From the NCBI GenBank assembly GCA_024644405.1, contig JAHELC010000005.1, positions 114,476 to 178,475 on the forward strand: 64,000 nucleotides of DNA, in the 5' to 3' direction. The position numbers were made by a program, and so were the translations under genes. Source of the stretch: Nitrospinaceae bacterium. GTDB taxonomy: Bacteria > Nitrospinota > Nitrospinia > Nitrospinales > Nitrospinaceae. The notes under the pieces are model-generated. The model was given only the letters and a program-made list of their open reading frames with translations, had not been told where the DNA came from and did no database searches. This document shows, one piece after another, positions 41,968-50,861 of the stretch (the first letter of the stretch is position 1; every line of letters starts with the position of its first letter).

Positions 41968-42805
41968 CCGCCGCCCCTTCCTTCGCCAGTTTCAGCAGAC
42001 GATTGATCATTTTGAGAAGTTCCGGGTTCGGTTGGTGCTGGAGAGCCGATTCCAGTATCGGCACCGCTTTGCCGGGTTGTCCCTGAAGATTATAAATCAA
42101 CCCCGATAGAGCGTGGGACACCAGCCATTTGTCGCCCTTGGGGTGATTCCGGATTATATCGTCCAGATGTTCCAGCGCCGCGCCGTATTGTTTCAGTTTG
42201 TAAAAATTGGAGGCCAGGCCGAACAGAATATTATCTTTTAGATCGGGTGAGTATTGCTTCAACAATATTCTTTTGAAAGCGACGATGCTCCTCAGGTACT
42301 CGCCATTGCGGAACAACAGAATGGCCAGACGGTAATCATCCGGCTGAGCTTGCGGCGGAGTCTTTAGCTTATCCCGGGTTTTGCGAATCGCCTCCAGGTC
42401 GGCATCCATTTCTTTCACCGAGCCTTCCAATTCCTGAAGAACCTGATTCAATTCCTTGACCTTTTCCTCCTGGGCCTGTTGCTGCGCCAACCGCGCCTCC
42501 AACTGTTTGATTGCAGGTTCTTTCCCTCTCAGAAGATTTTCCAGTATAATCTCGTTTCCCAGAATATCGGCGAATCCCATAAACAACCGCTCCATATCGG
42601 CCGCGACCACGTCCAGTTGCTTCTGGCGCCGGCGGCGGGCTTCCAGCTCTTCTTCGCTCGGAGGCAGCCAGATATGGCGCTCTTCCGGATGCATGGATTG
42701 AAATTTCTGGGCCATCGTTTGTTGGGGGGTTTCCTCGGGCGTGTGGGTGCACCCCAGGCCCAACAGGAAAAAAATGATCCAAAAATTTTTAAGAGTTTGC
42801 TTCAT
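41954..42805 (-). CDS. TPR-containing putative lipoprotein
   Basis: 283 residues from the ATG of MKQTLKNFWIIFF; an upstream start adds 11 residues and is less likely. A signal peptide ends in LLGLGCTH, an imperfect lipobox. A coiled-coil segment (about 90-150, LEARLAQQQAQEEKVKELNQVLQELEGSVKEMDADL) is followed by TPR-like repeats (LLFRNGEYLRSIVAFKRILL, LGLASNFYKLKQYGAALEHLDDII, LSGLIYNLQGQPGKAVPILESAL). This architecture resembles YbgF/CpoB, which acts at the cell envelope. It is divergent from the J-domain gene and coupled to the redoxin gene. Confidence 0.75.
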   Translation of the reverse strand: MKQTLKNFWIIFFLLGLGCTHTPEETPQQTMAQKFQSMHPEERHIWLPPSEEELEARRRRQKQLDVVAADMERLFMGFADILGNEIILENLLRGKEPAIKQLEARLAQQQAQEEKVKELNQVLQELEGSVKEMDADLEAIRKTRDKLKTPPQAQPDDYRLAILLFRNGEYLRSIVAFKRILLKQYSPDLKDNILFGLASNFYKLKQYGAALEHLDDIIRNHPKGDKWLVSHALSGLIYNLQGQPGKAVPILESALQHQPNPELLKMINRLLKLAKEGAADASS

Positions 42806-42873
42806 AAAAATAATATAATGAAAAGGTTGCCCTATCATAGATTAAAAACTTAAATATTTCAATTGTTTAGACG

Positions 42874-43743
42874 ATGAAAAGCTACTACGACACTCTCGGT
42901 ATCCCCAAAACTGCCTCGGAAGACGAAATCAAGAAAGCCTTCAAGAAAAAGGCCATCGAATTTCATCCCGACCACAATAAAAACGATCCCAAGGCGGAAG
43001 AGAAGTTCAAGGACGTCAACGAAGCCTATGCGGTGCTGAAAGACAAGAACAAACGGAAACAGTACGACCAGTTCGGCGCCGAAGGATTCAAAAAGCGGTA
43101 CACTCAGGAAGATATTTTCCAGGGATTCGACATCAACGAAATATTTCGCAATTTTGGATTTGGCGGCGGAGGACCTCCGTCAGGCTTTGAAGATTTTTTC
43201 GGCGGCGGCCGGTCCAGAAGACCCCGCAAAGGCCAGGATATGATGAGCGAGATCACCGTCACCTTTGAAGAAGCAGCAATAGGGACCGAGAAAAAATTCA
43301 CCATCGACCGCGGTGGACGAAACGAGGACACCAGCGTCAAGGTGCCGCCGGGGATCAGCGAAGGCAAAAAACTGCGACTCGCCGGTAAAGGCTTTCCCGG
43401 CAGCCAGGGCGGCCCGCCGGGGGATCTCTATTTCAAGGTACACGTCCTCCCGCATCCGATTTTTAAACGCGAGGGCAACGATATCGTGGTGGAACACAAA
43501 GTGAGTCTGACCGACGCCCTGCTCGGCACTATCATCCACGTCCCCACTCTGGAAGGAGAAAAGCAGGTGAAGGTGCCCGCGGGCACCCAGCCGCTTTCCA
43601 AACTGCGATTGCGCGGACTCGGGGTGCACAGCCGGGGCGGCGACCGGGGAGACCTGTATGTGAAAATTGTCGTGACCTACCCCAAAACCCTGACACCGGA
43701 ACAGAACAAGTTAATTGAATCTCTTAAAGAACAGGGTCTATAG
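42874..43743 (+). CDS. class B J-domain co-chaperone (CbpA-like)
   Basis: 289 residues. J domain at 1-65 with His31-Pro32-Asp33 (EFHPDHNKND) for stimulation of DnaK ATPase; a Gly/Phe-rich region (FGFGGGGPPSGFEDFFGGG); then the two beta-barrel substrate-binding domains typical of DnaJ C-termini (KVPPGISEGKKLRLAGKGFPG...GGPPGDLYFKVHV). The zinc-finger of DnaJ is absent, so this is a class B J protein like CbpA. No dnaK or grpE is nearby. Divergent from the lipoprotein gene; short intergenic region. Confidence 0.93.
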   Translation: MKSYYDTLGIPKTASEDEIKKAFKKKAIEFHPDHNKNDPKAEEKFKDVNEAYAVLKDKNKRKQYDQFGAEGFKKRYTQEDIFQGFDINEIFRNFGFGGGGPPSGFEDFFGGGRSRRPRKGQDMMSEITVTFEEAAIGTEKKFTIDRGGRNEDTSVKVPPGISEGKKLRLAGKGFPGSQGGPPGDLYFKVHVLPHPIFKREGNDIVVEHKVSLTDALLGTIIHVPTLEGEKQVKVPAGTQPLSKLRLRGLGVHSRGGDRGDLYVKIVVTYPKTLTPEQNKLIESLKEQGL

Positions 43744-43857
43744 CATTAATTTTAAATGAAAATAGATCATTATTGACCGCGAATTTAATAAATCCTCCAC
43801 CCGCTGAATTGCATCTATACACACAGTTGCCCAAGCGACCACATTTAGGGAAATCTC

Positions 43858-44154
43858 ATGGCTAAAGTCACCTTTCAACCCGACCACCTCACCCACGAAT
43901 GTGAGGATGGCATGATGCTGATCGATATCTGCGAGGAAGTGGATACCGAACTGTCCTTCGGTTGCACCGAGGGCACCTGCGGGGTATGCGAATTGACGGT
44001 GGTGAAAGGCCGCGAGAACTGCAGCCAGCCCAACGAAGAAGAAAAAGACTACCTCTACGAAGAAGATATCGAAGCCGGCATGCGCCTCGGCTGTCAGCTC
44101 AAAATCCGCAAAGGCGAAGTCACCCTCACCTGGAAGGGTAATCGGGCAAAATAG
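43858..44154 (+). CDS. [2Fe-2S] ferredoxin
   Basis: 98 residues with the plant-type [2Fe-2S] pattern: Cys36, Cys41 and Cys44 in FGCTEGTCGVCELTV and Cys79 in RLGCQLKI. It is close to ordinary length, acidic and cytoplasmic. It probably serves as electron carrier for an unknown oxidoreductase; neighbours (J protein, remnants of a hydrogenase locus) do not identify the partner. An SD-like GGGAAATC lies upstream. The following stretch is non-coding. Confidence 0.92.
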   Translation: MAKVTFQPDHLTHECEDGMMLIDICEEVDTELSFGCTEGTCGVCELTVVKGRENCSQPNEEEKDYLYEEDIEAGMRLGCQLKIRKGEVTLTWKGNRAK

Positions 44155-44449
44155 TCTGAGTTTCCTTATGGTGCCAAGAAGAGACTTGATACCTTTTTTT
44201 TAATCGAAAGTCTCCAAACGGCCAATAGCGTACATTTACCATTTCTAAAAGTATAGACCAAGTGGAGTGATAGCCCCAAGGGCTACCTAACAAAACTCAT
44301 GAGCAATTGATATTTATAGAAAAAGTTGATTTCTATATTTCAGGATTACCAAAAAGTTGCCCCCGAATAATCAGATTTACGCTTTCCATTACTTGCCTAT
44401 GTTTACCAAACCTTTTTATACAATTGGCCTGCCTCTGTGATAAGAGGTA
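44155..44449. other. gap without recognised gene, beside the hydrogenase remnants
   Basis: AT-rich stretch of about 295 bases. GAGACTT...AAGTCTC (44179-44210) makes a seven-base stem with a T-rich loop after the ferredoxin gene, and AGCCC/GGGCT and CCTCT/AGAGG form two short hairpins. I could not extend the hydrogenase remnant into it in any frame. Confidence 0.5.
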
Positions 44450-44644
44450 TCACGTATTGAGTTGGAGTTTTGACCTCAGGTTGTCGCTATCCGTGATGGG
44501 GTTGACTTCGGCATAAACTGTAGCTCCATCATGTACTGTGGGTCCAATCACCTGATAGCCGGAACCCGTCAATTGCAGGATCAATTTCTGTAAGACTTTC
44601 CGATCGAGGGTAAATTTATCACCTATACAGGGTGAGAGGGCCAC
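44450..44644 (-). pseudogene. remnant of a [NiFe]-hydrogenase iron-sulfur beta subunit (N-terminus)
   Basis: A frame of 64 codons whose core, LQKLILQLTGSGYQVIGPTVHDGATVYAEV, matches the start of the 4Fe-4S dicluster beta subunits of group 3b [NiFe]-hydrogenases and sulfite-reductase-like proteins, where GYxVIGPTVRDGAIVYxE is conserved. After about 45 residues the reading becomes unrelated and stops; the several hundred residues with the cysteine clusters are missing. The fragment sits 45 bases behind the hypE remnant, on the same strand, as in an operon. I interpret it as a 5' remnant of a deleted hydrogenase gene. Confidence 0.6.
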
Positions 44645-44689
44645 ATTGACTTCCCAATATTTTAAAACTTTGGGTATCCGATGGGATGA

Positions 44690-44881
44690 TTAACAGATAC
44701 GCGGCAGCTGTTCTCCGCTGGGCAAATCCAACACTCGATGGGAACCCAAGAAGTTTTCAACCGTGACAACGGGTTGAGTTCCCTCTTTAACATATCCAAT
44801 TATCCTCGGGGGTGACTCGGGAAAATGTTTCTGGATAATGGAGTTTGCTTTTTCAGAATCTCTTTTTGGAAGGATTGCACA
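44690..44881 (-). pseudogene. hypE: remnant of hypE, C-terminal part
   Basis: On the minus strand CAILPKRDSEKANSI...IIGYVKE...VLDLPSGEQLPRIC followed by a stop codon. The ending GEQLPRIC is the signature of HypE, whose C-terminal cysteine carries the cyanide precursor during [NiFe]-hydrogenase maturation; CAILP and IIGxV are also conserved. Only the last 63 residues remain in this orientation. The part that should precede it lies directly to the right but on the opposite strand. An ATG-started frame here is accidental. Confidence 0.75.
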
Positions 44882-44882
44882 T

Positions 44883-44987
44883 TCCGGCAAGGTGTCCATT
44901 CAAATCCATGAAAAATCCATCGCTGTGCTGGAAGACGTTCGCGGTGCCTGCGAAATTCTCGGACTGGATCCGTTATATGTCGCCAAC
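44883..44987 (+). pseudogene. hypE: remnant of hypE, inverted internal part
   Basis: On the plus strand SGKVSIQIHEKSIAVLED then VRGACEILGLDPLYVAN. ACEILGLDPLYVAN is a conserved HypE segment that normally lies immediately before the CAILP strand of the C-terminal part. Flipping this ~106-bp segment in place would put VAN directly in front of CAILP on the minus strand, in frame, lacking only the EGK that usually stands between. A stop follows after three more codons. This is a local inversion of part of the gene. Confidence 0.7.
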
Positions 44988-45210
44988 CAACATTAGTAAA
45001 ACAACGGGACGAGTAAAGATTCCTTTTCGCGAATCCCTGGGCGAGTTTTTCATTAAATCTGAATCTGGGGGCTCGACAGACGATGCCAGCTCCGGTAAAC
45101 CATCGGTTGCCAGATTGACGTAAAGAATCTGCACCGCAGTCAACGGCAGAGGCAAACCCATCATTACTTTTCCAGCGATGAAGCCGGCGAACTGCAAATA
45201 TTCAATGTCC
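44985..45210 (-). pseudogene. remnant of a P-type cation ATPase, C-terminal membrane region
   Basis: On the minus strand DIEYLQFAGF... then GLPLPLTAVQILYVNLATDG, LPELASSVEPPDSDLM, PRDSRKGIFTR and VVLLMLVG. GLPLPLTAVQILYVNL.TDGLP is a hallmark of the C-terminal transmembrane part of SERCA-like and related P2-type ATPases. All upstream domains (phosphorylation DKTGT, nucleotide binding) are missing. The fragment ends at the inverted hypE piece, where the reading changes; the two share the bases GTCGCCAAC/GTTGGCGAC at the junction. It begins a few dozen bases from the intact adenosyltransferase gene. Confidence 0.7.
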
Positions 45211-45243
45211 GCTTTGGGTCGACACCGGACTAAACTTACTATA

Positions 45244-45885
45244 TTACTTCCATTTCCAGTCTTTGTTGACGGAGCTGGACGGGTTCCATAGGACTTCGTC
45301 CTCGCCCAGGGTGCTGGAAACCCATCTGCTGAACACGAAAAAGGTGTCGGACAGGCGGTTGATGAAGGCGATGGCCCGGGGTCCCACTTCTTCTTGACGG
45401 CTGAGGGTGACCATAACGCGCTCGGCTCTCCTACACACCGTCCGGCATTGATGCAGAAACGCATTGACCGGCGTACCCCCCGGCAGGACGAAACTGTCCA
45501 GCGGTTCCAGTTCTTCATTCATGGCATCCATGACTTCCTCCAGCCATTGCACTTTTTCGTCCGTCATCTCGGCGATCTGGCCCTTTTTCGGTGGGTTCTT
45601 GGGGTCGATGGCCAGTTCGTGTCCGAGGTCGAACAGCCATTGCTGGATGGTCTGCAGAATACCGTCGAACTTATCCCGGCGGTCGGAGGCGGCTTTTAGC
45701 CCGTTGAAGGTGCGCACCAGGCCGACCAGCGAGTTCAACTCGTCGACCGTGCCGATGGCTTCCATGCGGGGATGGTCCTTGGCAATCCGGATACCGCCGA
45801 CCAGCGAGGTCTCGCCTTTATCCCCGGTTTTCGTGTAAACCTTCCCGATTTTAACGATCGGCTTCTTTTTAATGGGCTTGTCCAT
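45244..45885 (-). CDS. cob(I)alamin adenosyltransferase, PduO type
   Basis: Transfers the adenosyl group of ATP to corrinoid Co(I) to form adenosylcobalamin or its precursor. 213 residues with the PduO-type pattern: IGKVYTKTGDKGETSLVGGIRIAKD at the start (TGD.G.T.L ATP site), VDELNSLVG, PGGTPVNAFLHQCRTVCRRAERVMV, and AIAFINRLSDTFFVFSR. A C-terminal extension WNPSSSVNKDWKWK is a bit longer than common. The ORF is complete and its codon use normal, unlike the remnants to its left. It is divergent from pyrR; a promoter-like sequence in the gap belongs to pyrR. Confidence 0.92.
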   Translation of the reverse strand: MDKPIKKKPIVKIGKVYTKTGDKGETSLVGGIRIAKDHPRMEAIGTVDELNSLVGLVRTFNGLKAASDRRDKFDGILQTIQQWLFDLGHELAIDPKNPPKKGQIAEMTDEKVQWLEEVMDAMNEELEPLDSFVLPGGTPVNAFLHQCRTVCRRAERVMVTLSRQEEVGPRAIAFINRLSDTFFVFSRWVSSTLGEDEVLWNPSSSVNKDWKWK

Positions 45886-45893
45886 GAATTTCC

Positions 45894-45922
45894 TTGACTT
45901 GATCCAGCACAGTACTTATATT
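45894..45922 (+). promoter_or_regulatory. promoter of the pyrimidine operon
   Basis: TTGACT, 17 bases, TATATT. Transcription would start near 45929, about 12 bases upstream of the PyrR-binding hairpin and 140 bases ahead of pyrR. Confidence 0.6.
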
Positions 45923-45940
45923 CAATCTTAACATAGACCT

Positions 45941-45970
45941 CTTTAAGACAGTCCTGAGAGATTGTCAAGG
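45941..45970 (+). promoter_or_regulatory. PyrR-binding RNA hairpin (anti-antiterminator)
   Basis: The RNA reads AGUCCUGAGAGAUU at 45950-45963, matching the known PyrR-binding consensus ARUCCNGNGAGGYU at 13 of 14 positions. It sits in a hairpin: GACA pairs with UGUC directly around the loop, then an AA bulge on the left side, then CUUU pairing with AAGG (one G-U). Purine-rich internal bulge, upper stem and loop agree with the Bacillus PyrR site. PyrR bound to UMP would stabilise this hairpin and favour the downstream terminator. Confidence 0.75.
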
Positions 45971-46013
45971 GATCACACAATGACCGCTTTTGCCCTACCC
46001 AAATGTAGAGTTT

Positions 46014-46048
46014 CCTCCGCAGGATTTCGCCTGAGGGGGATTTTTTTT
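46014..46048 (+). terminator. intrinsic terminator of the pyr leader (PyrR attenuator)
   Basis: CCTCCGCAGG and CCTGAGGGGG pair in nine of ten positions (one G-U, one mismatch) around a 6-base loop, followed by A and eight T bases, a textbook intrinsic terminator 24 bases before the pyrR ATG. Position and the PyrR-binding hairpin upstream make it the off-switch of the leader. A second, alternative stem (GGGGG with CCCCC, 46035-46054) overlaps its right arm. Confidence 0.75.
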
Positions 46049-46071
46049 GCCCCCATTTCCCCGGTGACCGC

Positions 46072-46614
46072 ATGAGCACTCTGCTGATGAACGCCGAGGA
46101 AATGAACCGGGCCATCACCCGCATCGCCCACGAAATCCTCGAAAAAAACAAGGGGACCGGGGACCTCGCCCTGGTCGGCATCCGGACACGCGGCGTCGTT
46201 CTGGCGAACCGCCTGCGGGACAAAATCAAGGACATCGAAAAGACCACCATCGACCTGGGCATTCTGGACATCACCCTGTACCGCGACGATCTCACCACCG
46301 GTAAGGACAAACCCGTACTGCGCGACACCGATATCCCGTTCGCCATCGACGGCAAAAAGGTGGTGCTGTGCGACGACGTGCTGTTCACCGGGCGGACCAT
46401 TCGCGCGGCGATTGACGCGCTGGTCGATTTCGGCCGTCCGGCGCAGGTACAGCTGGCGGTGCTGATCGACCGGGGCCATCGTGAACTGCCCTTCCGCCCC
46501 GATTATGTCGGTAAGAATATCCCGACTTCAAAAGACATGCGGGTCAAAGTCCAGATGACCGAGGAAGATGCTGAAGATCAGGTGATCGTGGTCAATAGCA
46601 AAGGTCAAAACTGA
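46072..46614 (+). CDS. pyrR: bifunctional pyr operon attenuation protein / uracil phosphoribosyltransferase
   Basis: 180 residues. PyrR binds UMP or UTP and then the pyr leader RNA; many also have weak uracil phosphoribosyltransferase activity. The PRPP loop [18 protein letters not shown] (97-114) and [15 protein letters not shown] near 34 are standard, as is [10 protein letters not shown]. It is the first gene of the operon and its own leader carries the binding site and terminator, so it autoregulates. The TGA overlaps the pyrB ATG by one base. Confidence 0.95.
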   Translation: MSTLLMNAEEMNRAITRIAHEILEKNKGTGDLALVGIRTRGVVLANRLRDKIKDIEKTTIDLGILDITLYRDDLTTGKDKPVLRDTDIPFAIDGKKVVLCDDVLFTGRTIRAAIDALVDFGRPAQVQLAVLIDRGHRELPFRPDYVGKNIPTSKDMRVKVQMTEEDAEDQVIVVNSKGQN

Positions 46615-47549
46615 TGAATCTGGAATCCAAAGATATTTTAGGGACCGAACAGCTCAGCCGGGAGGAGATCGAGGGCATCCTCGACACGGCGGTGTCCTTC
46701 AAGGAAGTGTCGACCCGCCAGATCAAGAAGGTACCGACCCTGCGCGGCCGCACCATCATCAATCTGTTTTTCGAGGCCAGCACCCGCACCCGCACCTCTT
46801 TTGAGATCGCCGGCAAGCGGCTGAGTGCCGACGTCATCAACATCTCCGCCTCCACCAGCTCGACGGTGAAAGGCGAAAGCCTGCTCGACACCGCCTACAA
46901 TCTGGAAGCCATGAACCCTGACCTGCTGATCGTGCGGCATTCAATCTCAGGTGTGCCGCATATGATCGCGTCCCACATCAAATGTCCGGTGATCAATGCC
47001 GGCGACGGGGCGCACGAGCATCCGACGCAAGCCCTGCTGGACCTGCTCACCATCCGGGAACACAGCAAGCAGTTGACCGGGTTGAAAGTGGCGATTGTCG
47101 GGGATATCACCCACAGCCGGGTGGCGCGTTCCAACATTTACGCCATGCTCAAATGCGGTATGGAGGTCACCGTGGTGGGTCCGCCGACCATGATTCCGGT
47201 GGGTATGGAATGCCTCGGCGTGAAGGTCCTGCACGATCTTGAGGAAGCGGTTTCGCAGGTCGATGTGGTCATGATGCTGAGGATTCAACTGGAGCGGCAG
47301 AATGAAGGGCTGTTCCCCAGCTTCCGGGAATATTCCAACCGGTTCTGCCTGACCGCGGATAAATTGAAGCACGGCCGAAAGGACATCCTGATCATGCACC
47401 CCGGTCCGGTCAACCGGGGCATCGAAATCGCGCTGGACGTCATGGAAGGCCCGCATTCGGTCATCCTCGACCAGGTCAACAACGGCGTCGCCCTGCGGAT
47501 GGCGCTCATGTATCTCTTGCTGGGAGGCGGTAGTGAAACTGATCATTAA
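46614..47549 (+). CDS. pyrB: aspartate carbamoyltransferase catalytic subunit
   Basis: 311 residues; carbamoyl phosphate plus L-aspartate gives N-carbamoylaspartate. Visible: [13 protein letters not shown] (Ser56-Thr57-Arg58-Thr59, carbamoyl phosphate loop), [12 protein letters not shown], the [13 protein letters not shown] strand, and [11 protein letters not shown]. No regulatory subunit pyrI is present, as in PyrR-regulated bacteria. Start overlaps the pyrR stop; end overlaps pyrC by 17 bases. Confidence 0.97.
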   Translation: MNLESKDILGTEQLSREEIEGILDTAVSFKEVSTRQIKKVPTLRGRTIINLFFEASTRTRTSFEIAGKRLSADVINISASTSSTVKGESLLDTAYNLEAMNPDLLIVRHSISGVPHMIASHIKCPVINAGDGAHEHPTQALLDLLTIREHSKQLTGLKVAIVGDITHSRVARSNIYAMLKCGMEVTVVGPPTMIPVGMECLGVKVLHDLEEAVSQVDVVMMLRIQLERQNEGLFPSFREYSNRFCLTADKLKHGRKDILIMHPGPVNRGIEIALDVMEGPHSVILDQVNNGVALRMALMYLLLGGGSETDH

Positions 47550-48819
47550 AAACGGCCGGGTCATCGATCCCGCCAACAACATAGACGGCAAATACGATAT
47601 CGTGATCGAAAAAGGCCTCATTCAATCGGTCACGCCTTCCGGTAAAAGTCCCGCCAAGCAAGACGGCTCAGCAAAAATCATCGACGCCAAAGACTGTATC
47701 GTCGCGCCGGGGTTTCTCGACATGCACGTCCACTTCCGGGAACCGGGATTCGAGTACAAGGAGACCATCGAGAGCGGATGCGAATCCGCTGCCGCCGGAG
47801 GTTTCACCACCGTCGCCATGATGCCGAACACCAACCCGGTCAACGACAACCGCTCGGTCACCGAACTCATGATCTCCCGCGCCAAGGCGCATGGCAAGAT
47901 CCAGGCGCTGGCCATCGGCGCCATCAGCAAGGGCTTGAAAGGCGAGTCCCTGTCCGATATGGGAGATTTGAAAGACGCCGGAGTCATCGCGTTTTCCGAC
48001 GACGGCCGGCCGGTGATGAACAATCAGGTGATGCGCCGCGCTCTCGAATATAGCCGGATGTTCGACCTGCCCCTGATCCAACACAGCGAAATCCTCGACC
48101 TGACAAATGGGGGGTGCATGAACGAAGGCCGGGTGTCCACCGAGCTGGGCCTGAAGGGGATGCCGACCGAGGCGGAGGACATTATGGTTTATCGCGACAT
48201 CGCCCTGCTGGAAAAAACCGGCGGCCGCCTGCACGTGGCGCATATCAGCAGTGGCGAGTCGGTGGAACTGGTCCGCCGGGCCAAGGCCAAGGGGTTACCG
48301 GTGACCTGTGAGGTGGCTCCGCATCACTTCATCCTGACCGACGAATCGGTCCGCGGATACGACACCAACACCAAAATGAGTCCTCCCCTGCGTGCACAAA
48401 GCGATATAGATGCGATTAAAGAAGGGCTCAAAGACGGAACTATTGATATAATTGCGACTGACCACGCACCGCACGATCGGGTGGACAAGCAGGCGGATTA
48501 CCACAACGCCTGTTTCGGAATCGTGGGGCTGGAAACGGCCCTGCCGTTGAGCCTCCGGCTGGTTGAAGAAAAAATCCTGACGCTGCCGCAATTGGTCGAA
48601 AAACTGACCTCCCGGCCGGCGGAAATTTTCAAGCTGGATCAGGGAACCCTGGGCGTGGGACAGCAAGCGGATGTGGTGATTTTTGATCCCGGCCAGGAAT
48701 ACAAGGTCGAGGCGAGCCAATTCAAATCGAAGAGCAAAAACTCGCCCTTCGACGGGTGGCCGGTCAAGGGACGAGTCCGGCACACAATAGCTAAAGGAAA
48801 TATTATATATTCCAGCTAA
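47533..48819 (+). CDS. pyrC: dihydroorotase (class I)
   Basis: 428 residues, zinc amidohydrolase closing carbamoylaspartate to dihydroorotate. [10 protein letters not shown] with His65 and His67 binds zinc, ATDHAPHD contains catalytic Asp310, and VAPHHF and HISS supply further ligands. GTG start inside the pyrB end indicates coupling. The enzyme is complete, so it is not the inactive pseudo-dihydroorotase found next to some PyrB proteins. Confidence 0.96.
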   Translation: MKLIIKNGRVIDPANNIDGKYDIVIEKGLIQSVTPSGKSPAKQDGSAKIIDAKDCIVAPGFLDMHVHFREPGFEYKETIESGCESAAAGGFTTVAMMPNTNPVNDNRSVTELMISRAKAHGKIQALAIGAISKGLKGESLSDMGDLKDAGVIAFSDDGRPVMNNQVMRRALEYSRMFDLPLIQHSEILDLTNGGCMNEGRVSTELGLKGMPTEAEDIMVYRDIALLEKTGGRLHVAHISSGESVELVRRAKAKGLPVTCEVAPHHFILTDESVRGYDTNTKMSPPLRAQSDIDAIKEGLKDGTIDIIATDHAPHDRVDKQADYHNACFGIVGLETALPLSLRLVEEKILTLPQLVEKLTSRPAEIFKLDQGTLGVGQQADVVIFDPGQEYKVEASQFKSKSKNSPFDGWPVKGRVRHTIAKGNIIYSS

Positions 48820-48867
48820 TTATATTTATTTTATTAATGTAATTTATAAAGTTTATTATAGGGCGTT

Positions 48868-49995
48868 ATGGAAGGCATTCTCGCATTAGCGGACGGTAAA
48901 ACATTTCGGGGGACCCTGTTCGGCGCCATTGGGGAGGCCGAAGGGGAAGTGGTGTTCAACACCAGCATGTCGGGCTACCAGGAAGTGTTAACCGACCCTT
49001 CCTATTGCGGCCAGATGGTGGTGATGACTTATCCACTGATTGGGAACACCGGCATCAATCCGGAGGACTTTGAATCCGACCGTCCCTATTTGAGCGCGTT
49101 TATCATCAAGGAACTGAGCGGCATTCCCAGCAACTGGAGGTCCCGGGAAACACTGGACGAATTTTTGAAAAAACACGGCGTAGTCGGCCTCCAGGGCATC
49201 GATACCCGCGCCCTGACCCGGCATATACGGGACCAGGGAGCCCAGCAGGCGATCATCTCCCGGGATCTGTCCAGTCCCGACATCCTTATTGAAAGAGCCA
49301 AAAAATCTCCGAGTATGGTGGGCAAAGACCTAGTCCAGCAAGTGACCTGCAAGGCACCCTATGAATGGACTGAGGGCGATTGGGATCTTCGCCTGGGATA
49401 CTCGGATCTATCGCATAACGGACATAAGGAAAATTTTTTCGTGGTCGCCTATGATTTCGGGATCAAGCGCAATATCCTGCGCCGGCTGACGCAGGTCGGT
49501 TGCAAAGTTAAAGTCGTTCCCGCCACCACCCCGGCTGAAGCCGTGTTGAAGATGAAACCGGACGGCGTTTTTTTATCCAACGGACCGGGCGACCCGGCGG
49601 CGGTCTCATATGCCATCCAGAACGTGCGCGATTTGGTCGGCCAGGTTCCCATGTTCGGTATTTGCCTCGGGCACCAGATTCTGAATCTGGCACTGGGCGG
49701 CACCACCTACAAGCTTCAGTTCGGTCATCATGGCGGTAACCAGCCGGTCATGGACATGGGCAAGCGAAAAGTGGAAATCACCTCCCAGAACCACGGCTTT
49801 GCGGTGGATGAGAAAACCGGAAGCGACGATGTGGAGGTCACCTGCATTAACCTCAACGACCAGACGGTCGAAGGCATTCGTCACAAAAAATATCCCGTTT
49901 CATCCGTTCAATACCATCCGGAAGCTTCCCCCGGGCCCCAGGACTCTTCCTACTTGTTTCAGGATTTTGTCACCCTTATGAAAGCAAATCGATGA
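48868..49995 (+). CDS. carA: carbamoyl-phosphate synthase small (glutaminase) chain
   Basis: 375 residues; class I glutamine amidotransferase delivering ammonia to CarB. Cys266 in FGICLGHQ, His350 and Glu352 in [10 protein letters not shown] form the triad; [14 protein letters not shown] and [18 protein letters not shown] are the CarA N-terminal domain. A 48-base AT-only-like spacer separates it from pyrC. Four bases of overlap (ATGA) couple it to the unknown gene downstream, not to carB directly. Confidence 0.97.
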   Translation: MEGILALADGKTFRGTLFGAIGEAEGEVVFNTSMSGYQEVLTDPSYCGQMVVMTYPLIGNTGINPEDFESDRPYLSAFIIKELSGIPSNWRSRETLDEFLKKHGVVGLQGIDTRALTRHIRDQGAQQAIISRDLSSPDILIERAKKSPSMVGKDLVQQVTCKAPYEWTEGDWDLRLGYSDLSHNGHKENFFVVAYDFGIKRNILRRLTQVGCKVKVVPATTPAEAVLKMKPDGVFLSNGPGDPAAVSYAIQNVRDLVGQVPMFGICLGHQILNLALGGTTYKLQFGHHGGNQPVMDMGKRKVEITSQNHGFAVDEKTGSDDVEVTCINLNDQTVEGIRHKKYPVSSVQYHPEASPGPQDSSYLFQDFVTLMKANR

Positions 49996-50861
49996 TTCGC
50001 GAAAACATCAACCAACTGATTGAAGAGATCACCAAAACCCATCCTCAGGATGACATATTTCAAGCCAAGAAAGATTACCAGAAAATTTCTGGGGAAATTT
50101 TCGAGGATGACAAGTCTTTTGAAAGCCGCATGGGATGTTTCCTGGAATGGTACACATTCGACCGGATCTGTACGGACAATTCGTCGACCCCACTTCAGCA
50201 ATATTTACAAAACCAATCCGTAGCTCCCGAAAACAGGAAACTGGCTGAGGCGATTTCCCAGAGCATACACGGACTGTTCGTTGCGAAAAAGATCAAGAAC
50301 GATCATGTGGTAGTTGTCAATATTATGACTAATGATAAATATCAGGTTAAGGAAAACGAGGGCTCCATGCTTTTCAATTCCGACGATCTTTTTGAAGGGC
50401 GACTCATTCCTTATCAGGGGCAATATTATTTTACCGATCATTTTTGTTATCACCCGAAACCGACCGTCGAGTTTATCTTGTCCAAGGTTAAAAACCTGAA
50501 AGCCAGTGAAGAAGAGGCGCTCGCAAAGGAGAAACATCTCAAAAAATCTCTTGCCGCCCCTCAAAAGAGTCTTGCAAAAATCACTGCCAGGCTTGAAAAG
50601 GTGAACGCAAAACTTGACGGCACAACCAAGGAAAAAAAGATCGAGTCCTTAAAAGAAGAAATTGCCCAGTTGGAAAATCATAAAATTAAACTGGAAACCC
50701 AAATCTCGGATATAGAAAATCAATTGACCGAACTGAGAACGAAAACCATCGAAGGCGAGCACCGCCAAAACCGCTTCAACCTCATCCGCAAACTTTCTTA
50801 CATGAGCTTGAAGTGGGAGCGGTCCCGCCAAATCGATGTCCGCGACATTTACCGGGACTGA
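49992..50861 (+). CDS. unknown coiled-coil protein encoded between carA and carB
   Basis: 289 residues, no recognised family. The first half is mixed ([49 protein letters not shown]), with a small beta segment around 100-160. Residues 175-260 are a long coiled coil of charged heptads ([57 protein letters not shown]). No signal or membrane segment. It overlaps both carA (four bases) and carB (one base), so it is translated as part of the operon. Ordinary codon use. A role in the carbamoyl-phosphate synthase complex, or in its regulation, is suggested only by position. Confidence 0.75.
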   Translation: MIRENINQLIEEITKTHPQDDIFQAKKDYQKISGEIFEDDKSFESRMGCFLEWYTFDRICTDNSSTPLQQYLQNQSVAPENRKLAEAISQSIHGLFVAKKIKNDHVVVVNIMTNDKYQVKENEGSMLFNSDDLFEGRLIPYQGQYYFTDHFCYHPKPTVEFILSKVKNLKASEEEALAKEKHLKKSLAAPQKSLAKITARLEKVNAKLDGTTKEKKIESLKEEIAQLENHKIKLETQISDIENQLTELRTKTIEGEHRQNRFNLIRKLSYMSLKWERSRQIDVRDIYRD

